Below the pieces are notes generated by a model that searched no databases, was not told the DNA's origin, and saw only the letters and a list, made by a program, of their open reading frames with translations. Of a stretch of 5,736 nt of DNA, positions 1-3,843 are shown piece by piece (the stretch's first letter is position 1; each line of letters opens with the position of its first letter). Origin of the DNA: an uncultured Clostridium sp. (GTDB taxonomy: Bacteria > Bacillota > Clostridia > TANB77 > CAG-508); contig USQA01000080.1 in NCBI GenBank assembly GCA_900556695.1, forward strand, positions 1 through 5,736. Reading direction: 5' to 3'. The position numbers and the translations under genes were made by a program.

Positions 1-151
1 GTATTTTATTAGGTCTTATAAAAGATTTGACTATTAATGTAATATTTATAACTATAATTGGTATTATTATTATATATATAAAAATACTTATTATTTTTTT
101 TATTTTTTCATTTCTGTTTTTTATTTCTTTATAGTCACGTATTTTATACAT
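1..151 (-). CDS. Probable SipW-type signal peptidase I, N-terminal part (3' end beyond window)
   Basis: This is a partial gene: it starts at an ATG (151-149) and runs off the left edge after 50 codons. The start is well supported by AAGGAG at 158-163, six bases upstream. The visible protein has a charged N-terminus (about residues 1-19, rich in Lys/Arg/Asn), one long Ile-rich membrane segment (about 20-41) with a central Pro31, then KSFIRPNKI. In SipW-type signal peptidases of Gram-positive bacteria, one N-terminal anchor is followed by a similar 'KSF-x-x-P-(N/D)' stretch, then a GY segment and the catalytic SGSM serine. That catalytic part would lie outside this window, so the assignment rests on N-terminal resemblance and on the neighbouring sortase and LPXTG genes. 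Such an enzyme would sit in the membrane with its active site outside and remove signal peptides from exported precursors. It is transcribed divergently from the 323-residue ORF. Alternative: another small membrane protein. Confidence 0.6.
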   Translation of the reverse strand, partial: MYKIRDYKEIKNRNEKIKKIISIFIYIIIIPIIVINITLIVKSFIRPNKI

Positions 152-184
152 TGATATCTCCTTGTCTTTAGTTATATATAATTT

Positions 185-213
185 ATTCTAACACAATAAA
201 TAGCTTTATACAA
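185..213 (-). promoter_or_regulatory. Candidate promoter of the signal peptidase gene
   Basis: On the minus strand a TAGAAT -10 box (185-190, 5/6 to consensus) is preceded by TGT, giving an extended -10 (TGN). A TTGTAT -35-like box lies at 208-213, 17 bases away, and keeps only the TTG core. Transcription would begin near 178 and give a leader of about 27 bases that includes the AAGGAG site. The -35 and spacer overlap the inverted repeat at 196-226, so a protein bound there could control this promoter. The call is by eye only. Confidence 0.4.
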
Positions 214-226
214 TAATGCTATTTAT
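196..226. repeat. Perfect 9-bp inverted repeat in the divergent promoter region
   Basis: ATAAATAGC (196-204) and GCTATTTAT (218-226) are perfect inverted copies separated by 13 bases, with half-site centres 22 bp apart (two helical turns). The dyad overlaps the predicted -35 region of the signal peptidase gene and lies upstream of both predicted transcription starts, so it should act as DNA rather than as an RNA hairpin. That arrangement suits a dimeric repressor or activator. No T-tract follows, so a terminator is unlikely. AT-rich intergenic DNA produces such dyads by chance fairly often, but the G/C-containing ends make this one better than most. Confidence 0.45.
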
Positions 227-245
227 ATGTAATTAAAATGTAATA
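217..245 (+). promoter_or_regulatory. 11-bp-phased direct repeats (TGTAATA-like), candidate response-regulator operator
   Basis: Three heptamers start exactly 11 bases apart: TGCTATT (217), TGTAATT (228) and TGTAATA (239). They are separated by four-base A/T spacers. A weaker fourth unit, TATCATT, sits in phase at 250. The same heptamer in perfect triplicate with the same period lies upstream of the LPXTG gene (2655-2683). Seven-base repeats with four-base A/T spacers are the classic operator form of OmpR/PhoB-family response regulators; that identification is inference. The array lies just upstream of the predicted promoter of the 323-residue ORF and next to the divergent signal peptidase promoter, so one regulator could control both. 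Confidence 0.45.
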
Positions 246-254
246 TTTATATCA

Positions 255-293
255 TTTACTTTATTAATCTTTAAAGTTATAATAGATTATAAT
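255..293 (+). promoter_or_regulatory. Promoter region of the 323-residue ORF (two alternative -10 boxes)
   Basis: Two perfect TATAAT boxes lie 10 bases apart, at 278-283 and 288-293, within a repeated TTATAATA. The first has a TTTACT -35 (255-260, 4/6 to TTGACA) at an ideal 17-base spacing. The second has no good -35 (TAATCT at 265-270), but its 42-base distance from the upstream repeat array equals that at the LPXTG promoter. A strong -10 with a weak -35 is typical of activator-dependent promoters, which fits the adjacent array. The leader would be about 15 to 26 bases, enough for the GGAGG site. Confidence 0.5.
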
Positions 294-305
294 ACAAAAG
301 ATATT

Positions 306-310
306 GGAGG
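306..310 (+). promoter_or_regulatory. Ribosome binding site that fixes the ATG start at 316
   Basis: GGAGG at 306-310 lies five bases before ATG 316. An in-frame TTG at 304 would extend the protein by four residues (Met-Glu-Asp-Ile), but it overlaps the Shine-Dalgarno sequence itself, so it cannot be the start this site serves. Confidence 0.85.
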
Positions 311-315
311 ATATT

Positions 316-1287
316 ATGCTTTTTTACAATTTTAATTCACTAGATGATTTTATAAAAAATGAACTAATGACAAGTATTCAATCAGAACAAGAAAAACTTG
401 CTAAAATTAAAGATTTATATATGTCAAAAAAGTCAAACTTGCTATTATTAATAACTAATATAATTTCAGAAACAATTAATAATATAGATGAAAGCAAATC
501 TCAAGAATTTTATGATTTGGCTGATTCTCTTAAAGATTCATTTGAAGAGTTAAATCTAATATGCAAATTAGTAGATGTTTTAACTACATCTTTGACTGAT
601 ATTATATCTTTATATGATCACAATATAGATAATAATTATAACGAGATAAAAGCAGATTTAATAGAATATAATAAAAAAAGTGATGAATTATTCAATAAAT
701 TATTCACTTTTGAAAACAAATCAACTTCTTCTATAATATCAGCTCTTGAAGGATTGTCTAGTACTACTAGTTCTAAGATGTCAAAAAATAAAAACAAATT
801 AAAAAATATTAGTCACAATATTGATCCTCTTATAAAAAATATAGAATTATCTCATGAAGATAATAACACACTTATTATTTCTGAAAAAACACAAAAAGCA
901 TATTTGCCTTATAAATATGAAGACGTTGAAAAACTTTTTCAAAAATCAGAGAATAAATATAAAACAATGCAAGAAATTGTAAATGAATTATATGTTTTAC
1001 CTCTTAATTCTTTTAAAAGTTCATCTATTGCTAGATTTAGAGAAGCTTATTCTTTAATAAGAAATAAAGAACATGAATCTGTTTTAAAAGCTTTAGATTT
1101 AGGATTAGAATTAATGTTTAAATATGAATTAAACCCTATTATTATAGCAGCATGTAGGAACTTAGACGAACTAGATATTTATCTTGATTGTTTAGATAGC
1201 AATGAATTAAATGAATTTCACTGTTTTGAAATAAAATTTGAAGTTCTTCCTAAAATATCATCAATAAGCAGAAAAAGAAAAATTTAA
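316..1287 (+). CDS. Unrecognised two-part cytoplasmic protein, 323 residues
   Basis: I do not recognise this family. The start is ATG 316, served by GGAGG at 306-310. There is no signal peptide or membrane segment, so it should be cytoplasmic. Residues about 1-130 look wholly helical and acidic/amphipathic, with likely coiled coil around 10-40 and 60-130. Residues about 134-165 are a Ser/Thr/Lys/Asn-rich linker. Residues about 184-312 look like a compact domain, beginning TLIISEKTQKAYLPY and including a mixed stretch with NPIIIAACRNLDELDIYLDCL. The C-terminus is basic (SRKRKI). It has two cysteines near the end (C292, C303) but no clear zinc motif, P-loop or helix-turn-helix. Its neighbours (divergent signal peptidase, downstream sortase) and the shared upstream repeats suggest a role tied to the surface module, for example as an adaptor or regulator; this is inference only. 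The terminator in its last codons makes it effectively monocistronic. Confidence 0.85.
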   Translation: MLFYNFNSLDDFIKNELMTSIQSEQEKLAKIKDLYMSKKSNLLLLITNIISETINNIDESKSQEFYDLADSLKDSFEELNLICKLVDVLTTSLTDIISLYDHNIDNNYNEIKADLIEYNKKSDELFNKLFTFENKSTSSIISALEGLSSTTSSKMSKNKNKLKNISHNIDPLIKNIELSHEDNNTLIISEKTQKAYLPYKYEDVEKLFQKSENKYKTMQEIVNELYVLPLNSFKSSSIARFREAYSLIRNKEHESVLKALDLGLELMFKYELNPIIIAACRNLDELDIYLDCLDSNELNEFHCFEIKFEVLPKISSISRKRKI

Positions 1288-1322
1288 TTTTTTCCTTTTT
1301 TGCTTATTTTTTCTCTTTTTTT
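1263..1322 (+). terminator. Intrinsic terminator built into the 3' end of the 323-residue ORF
   Basis: A 20-position stem pairs 1263-1282 with 1289-1308. AATAAGCA at 1263-1270 matches TGCTTATT at 1301-1308, and the inner arm is mostly A:T with one G:T wobble and one A/C mismatch. The loop is six bases (1283-1288), and a T-rich tract (1307-1322) follows. The gene's TAA stop (1285-1287) lies in the loop, and the 5' arm encodes the last residues of the protein. It should largely stop transcription before the sortase gene. Confidence 0.7.
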
Positions 1323-1405
1323 ATATTATAACTTTTCTCGTCCCATCCGTATTTTTCTGATTTTTTATCTGCGATTATACACTCTTTTACATATTAAATA
1401 CAAAG

Positions 1406-2002
1406 TTGCAAACAAATAACCAAAAAAACAAAAAAATGTTCAAAATACAATTTTTCGTTTCTTCTTTTATTTTTTTATTAGTTTTAGTATCTTTTGGGTG
1501 GTATTTTCTTTCTATTCAAAGAAAAGAAAAAATGTCTTCTGATGTCATAGATAATTATAATGTATCTAAATTGTATGCAAATTTTTCTGACAATAGTGCA
1601 TATAAAAATTCTAATAATATATTTGGAATAATTGAAATACCTAAAATAAATATATATTACCCTATTTTTTCTAATCTTAGTGATGAGTTATTAAAAATTG
1701 CTCCTTGTAAATTTTACGGTTCTACATTAAATAAAAATGATAATATTTGTATTGCTGGACATAATTATAATAACTCATTATTTTTTAGTAATATTGCAAT
1801 TTTAAATGCAAATGATGAAATATATATTTATGATAATGAAGGAAAAAAGTATATATATAATGTACTAAAAATATATGAGGTAAAATATGATAATCTTTCA
1901 CCAATTTTTGATTATGATAAAAATTCAAAAGAATTGACTTTGGTTACTTGTAATAATTTGAATTCAAACAGAATAATTTTAAAAGCAAAACAAAATGTTT
2001 AA
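1406..2002 (+). CDS. Sortase (membrane-anchored transpeptidase), 198 residues
   Basis: This is a cysteine transpeptidase of the sortase fold. It cuts LPXTG-type signals between Thr and Gly and joins the product to the cell wall or a pilin. The three catalytic residues are in place: His119 in IAGHNY, Cys182 in TLVTC, and Arg189 seven residues later in NSNRIILKAK. One N-terminal membrane segment (about 14-36) follows a Lys/Asn-rich tail, so the enzyme would face outward. The core begins at FGIIEIPKI (73-81). Its short length and TLVTC motif resemble compact class D-like sortases more than SrtA or SrtB, but I cannot fix the class. The start is uncertain: TTG 1406 and ATG 1436 (188 residues) are both in frame, neither has a Shine-Dalgarno site, and the upstream stop is at 1358-1360. 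Its likely substrate is the convergent LPKTG protein. Confidence 0.9.
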   Translation: MQTNNQKNKKMFKIQFFVSSFIFLLVLVSFGWYFLSIQRKEKMSSDVIDNYNVSKLYANFSDNSAYKNSNNIFGIIEIPKINIYYPIFSNLSDELLKIAPCKFYGSTLNKNDNICIAGHNYNNSLFFSNIAILNANDEIYIYDNEGKKYIYNVLKIYEVKYDNLSPIFDYDKNSKELTLVTCNNLNSNRIILKAKQNV

Positions 2003-2056
2003 TTTTATATTAGACTAATAAAAATCTAACAATAATTTAAAAACAAACTAATAATA

Positions 2057-2090
2057 AAATAAAGCATACTTTATTAAGTACGCTTTATTT
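2057..2090. terminator. Bidirectional terminator between the convergent sortase and LPXTG genes
   Basis: AAATAAAGC (2057-2065, reading outward to inward) pairs with GCTTTATTT (2082-2090). The inner stem TACTT (2067-2071) pairs with AAGTA (2076-2080), closing a four-base loop. The single A/C mismatch (2066/2081) becomes a G:U wobble in the minus-strand transcript, so the LPXTG mRNA forms a fully paired 15-bp stem. T-rich sequence flanks it on both sides. Its position, 55 bases after the sortase stop and 14 bases past the LPXTG stop, suits both genes. Confidence 0.7.
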
Positions 2091-2103
2091 AATAACTTTA
2101 TTA

Positions 2104-2481
2104 TTATAAATTTTTATAATCATCTATTTTTTTATATGCATATACAGCTGAAATACCAAATATAGCAACTAATACAACTACTGGTATTGAACTTTCTACA
2201 CCTGTTTTTGGTAAATCTGTATTGTTGTAAATTCTTGAATTATTTGTATTACTGTTTTTGTTTACATTATTTGTATTTGCATTTGCGTTATTTTCATTTT
2301 TATTTGCATTAGTATTATTTCCACTCTTATTTCCTGTTGCATTATTTGTTAGTAAAGCAGCATTTCCATCTAATTCTTTAAAATCATCATTATTAGCTGC
2401 AAATACGTTTGTAGAAAATAATATAACCATTAAACTTACTAATAAAATTGAAACTACTTTAACTAAATTTGTTTTTTTCAT
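2104..2481 (-). CDS. Small Asn-rich secreted protein with LPKTG cell-wall anchor, 125 residues
   Basis: The protein has both signals of a sortase substrate. Residues 1-28 form a signal peptide (MKKTNLVK, a hydrophobic core, then VFA with likely cleavage after Ala28). The C-terminus carries LPKTG (90-94, bases 2200-2214), a hydrophobic segment (about 99-116) and a positive tail (KKIDDYK). Between them lie only about 65 residues: a short acidic start (NDDFKELDG) and a low-complexity spacer rich in Asn, Thr, Lys and Ala (about 45-88), with no recognisable domain. After processing it would be a short, flexible, wall-linked peptide. The start is secure: GAGGAG (2490-2495) lies eight bases before ATG 2481. 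It converges on the sortase gene, shares its terminator, and has its own promoter with upstream phased repeats. Possible roles include a spacer, a minor pilus or matrix component, or a remnant stalk that has lost its head domain; the sequence does not decide. Confidence 0.88.
   Translation of the reverse strand: MKKTNLVKVVSILLVSLMVILFSTNVFAANNDDFKELDGNAALLTNNATGNKSGNNTNANKNENNANANTNNVNKNSNTNNSRIYNNTDLPKTGVESSIPVVVLVAIFGISAVYAYKKIDDYKNL
2221..2350 (-). repeat. Low-complexity Asn/Thr/Lys codon tract inside the LPXTG gene
   Basis: Residues 45-87 are encoded by irregularly repeated AAT/AAC, ACT/ACA, GCA/GCT and AAA codons. This gives loosely repeated strings (NANANTNN, NKNSNTNNS) without a fixed unit. 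Such tracts tend to vary in length between strains through slippage or unequal recombination, which would alter the reach of the wall-anchored peptide. It is not a CRISPR array because there are no constant repeats or spacers. Confidence 0.6.
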
Positions 2482-2535
2482 AATTAATTCTCCTCACTTT
2501 TTTATATATTTTTATTATTGTTATAACTGTTTATA

Positions 2536-2562
2536 ATTATACTTGTTAAATAGTTATTTCAA
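2536..2562 (-). promoter_or_regulatory. Possible secondary promoter of the LPXTG gene
   Basis: A perfect TATAAT (2536-2541) has TTGAAA (2557-2562, 5/6) upstream, but only 15 bases separate them, shorter than the usual 16-18. It would give a leader of about 50 bases. It is weaker evidence than the promoter at 2607-2635 and could be chance in such AT-rich DNA. Confidence 0.25.
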
Positions 2563-2592
2563 AAAAAATATATAAATTTAATATATTCTTTT
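2562..2592 (-). terminator. Weak A:U hairpin with T-run in the LPXTG leader
   Basis: On the minus strand a 12-bp stem (2581-2592 with 2562-2573, all A:T except one G:T) encloses a seven-base loop, and its 3' arm runs into a T-run. It lies just downstream of the start predicted for the 2607-2635 promoter and about 105 bases beyond the ychF stop. It could be a weak ychF terminator or an attenuator in the LPXTG leader. With no G:C pair it would be unstable, so function is doubtful. Confidence 0.2.
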
Positions 2593-2606
2593 GTCTTACA
2601 ATTCAT

Positions 2607-2635
2607 ATTTTATACTTATTTATTATCTATGTCAA
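2607..2635 (-). promoter_or_regulatory. Main promoter of the LPXTG gene
   Basis: A perfect TTGACA -35 box (2630-2635) is followed after exactly 17 bases by TAAAAT (2607-2612, 5/6 to TATAAT). Transcription would start near 2600, giving an untranslated leader of about 119 bases before ATG 2481. This is the best sigma-A-type promoter in the window. The phased TGTAATA array ends 19 bases upstream of the -35 box. Confidence 0.7.
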
Positions 2636-2654
2636 TAGTTTTTATTCAGTTTAA

Positions 2655-2683
2655 TATTACATTTTTATTACAAAAATATTACA
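2655..2683 (-). promoter_or_regulatory. Triple TGTAATA direct repeat, exact 11-bp period, upstream of the LPXTG promoter
   Basis: On the minus strand the perfect heptamer TGTAATA occurs three times (2677-2683, 2666-2672, 2655-2661), separated by four-base spacers TTTT and AAAA. Period and spacing match the tandem operators of OmpR/PhoB-family response regulators. The array points toward the LPXTG gene and sits 19 bases above its -35 box. A related array lies at 217-245. The bound protein is not known from this sequence. Confidence 0.55.
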
Positions 2684-2696
2684 TTCTTTTTCATTT

Positions 2697-3788
2697 TTAG
2701 ACATTAAATTTAAATAAAACTATATCTCCATCTTGCATAATGTATTCTTTTCCTTCTGAACGGACTAATCCTTTTTCTTTTGCTGCATTCATTGAACCTT
2801 CTCTTATTAAATCATCATATGAAACTATTTCTGCTTTTATGAATCCTCTTTCAATATCAGAATGAATTTTTCCTGCAGCTTGTGGTGCTTTTGTGCCTTT
2901 TTTTATTGTCCATGCTCTTACTTCTGGTTCTCCTGCTGTTAAGAATGACATTAATCCTAATAAGTCATAGCTTTTCTTAATTACTTTATCTAATCCTGAT
3001 TCTTGTAGGCCTAAAGCTTCTAGCATTTCTTTTTTGTCGTCTTCTTCTAATCCTGAAAGTTCTTCTTCTATTTTTACGCATAATGGAATTACTTCTGCAT
3101 TTTCTTTTGATGCATATTCTTTTACTTTTAAAACTAATTCATCATTTTCTGCATTTTCCATTTGTTCTTCTGAAACATTTGCAATATAAAGTATAGGTTT
3201 TGTTGTAAGTAAAAACATATCTTTGACCATTACTTCTTCATCTTCATTAAATTCAAGTGCTCTTGCTGATATACCATTTTCTAGATTTTCTTTTATTTTT
3301 TCTAATAAATCAATTTCTTCTTGATATTTTTTGTCTGCTTTTAAATTCTTTCTTGCTTTATCTAATCTTTTATTTACTGTTTCTATATCAGCAAAAATCA
3401 ATTCTAAATTAATTGTTTCTATATCTCTTATTGGATCTACACTTCCATCTACATGTACTACATTTGAGTCATTAAAACATCTTACAACTTCACATATTGC
3501 ATCTGTTTCACGAATATGTGAAAGGAATTTATTTCCTAATCCTTCCCCTTTGCTTGCGCCTTTTACTAATCCAGCAATATCAACAAATTCTATTACTGCA
3601 TGTGTTGTTTTTTGTGGATTATACATTTTTGTTAATTCATCTAATCTTTCATCCGGAACAGGTACAACTCCAACATTTGGTTCTATTGTACAAAAAGGGT
3701 AATTTGCACATTCTGCGCCAGCTTTTGTTATGCTGTTAAACATTGTACTTTTCCCTACATTTGGTAATCCTACAATTCCTAATTTCAT
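2697..3788 (-). CDS. ychF: Ribosome-associated P-loop ATPase YchF (Obg-related, OLA1 family)
   Basis: This is a universally conserved TRAFAC-class P-loop NTPase that binds ribosomes and is linked to stress responses. Family members prefer ATP over GTP. The P-loop is GLPNVGKST (7-15), the G3 motif begins DIAGLV (70-75), and the G4 position reads NVSE (204-207) instead of NKxD, the change that explains ATP preference. A helical coiled-coil insert lies at about 125-175. The C-terminal TGS domain spans about 279-362, including GEPEVRAWTIKKGTKAPQAA and ending DGDIVLFKFNV. The length of 363 residues equals that of E. coli YchF, so it is intact. ATG 3788 has a perfect AAGGAGG (3794-3800). The thrS stop lies 55 bases upstream with no strong terminator between, so co-transcription with thrS is plausible. 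Downstream, no G:C-containing terminator separates it from the LPXTG promoter region. Confidence 0.97.
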   Translation of the reverse strand: MKLGIVGLPNVGKSTMFNSITKAGAECANYPFCTIEPNVGVVPVPDERLDELTKMYNPQKTTHAVIEFVDIAGLVKGASKGEGLGNKFLSHIRETDAICEVVRCFNDSNVVHVDGSVDPIRDIETINLELIFADIETVNKRLDKARKNLKADKKYQEEIDLLEKIKENLENGISARALEFNEDEEVMVKDMFLLTTKPILYIANVSEEQMENAENDELVLKVKEYASKENAEVIPLCVKIEEELSGLEEDDKKEMLEALGLQESGLDKVIKKSYDLLGLMSFLTAGEPEVRAWTIKKGTKAPQAAGKIHSDIERGFIKAEIVSYDDLIREGSMNAAKEKGLVRSEGKEYIMQDGDIVLFKFNV

Positions 3789-3800
3789 TTTTTCCTCCTT

Positions 3801-3838
3801 AATTTAAAATAAAAATTATTGTATTTTTACTTTAAATT
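3801..3838 (-). other. A:U hairpin between thrS and ychF, abutting the ychF ribosome binding site
   Basis: Bases 3801-3816 pair with 3823-3838 around a six-base loop. The one A/C mismatch on the plus strand (3809/3830) is a G:U pair in the minus-strand mRNA, so the transcript forms a continuous 16-bp stem that ends exactly where AAGGAGG begins. No T-run follows, so it does not look like a normal terminator. It could be an mRNA processing or translation-modulating structure, or chance in almost pure A+T sequence. Confidence 0.25.
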
Positions 3839-3843
3839 TTAAA

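Noticed and set aside
36..46. AATGTAATATT inside the signal peptidase coding region
   Set aside because: A single unphased copy within Ile-rich coding sequence; not counted as part of the operator arrays.
3..134. Plus-strand open frame at the left edge reading as a very hydrophobic Ile/Phe-rich C-terminus ending in TAG
   Set aside because: It is the antisense of the signal peptidase start. The minus strand has a strong AAGGAG site, an ATG, a charged N-terminus and a family-like sequence, while the plus frame is only A/T-driven Ile and Phe codons.
304..315. TTG at 304 as start of the 323-residue ORF
   Set aside because: The TTG overlaps the GGAGG ribosome site, which is correctly spaced for ATG 316.
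2221..2350. Repeat-like tract considered as a CRISPR array or minisatellite
   Set aside because: No constant-length repeat or unique spacers; it is Asn/Thr/Lys codon redundancy within a coding frame.
2258..2536. Plus-strand 92-codon frame opposite the LPXTG gene
   Set aside because: Phe/Leu-rich shadow of the Asn/Lys-rich minus-strand gene; no ribosome site.
2482..2696. Possible riboswitch or structured leader in front of the LPXTG gene
   Set aside because: The leader is nearly pure A+T with only weak A:U pairing and no recognisable aptamer core; promoter and operator signals explain the region better.
3331..3739. Two overlapping plus-strand frames opposite ychF
   Set aside because: Antisense shadows of a fully conserved ychF; no ribosome sites or protein-like composition.
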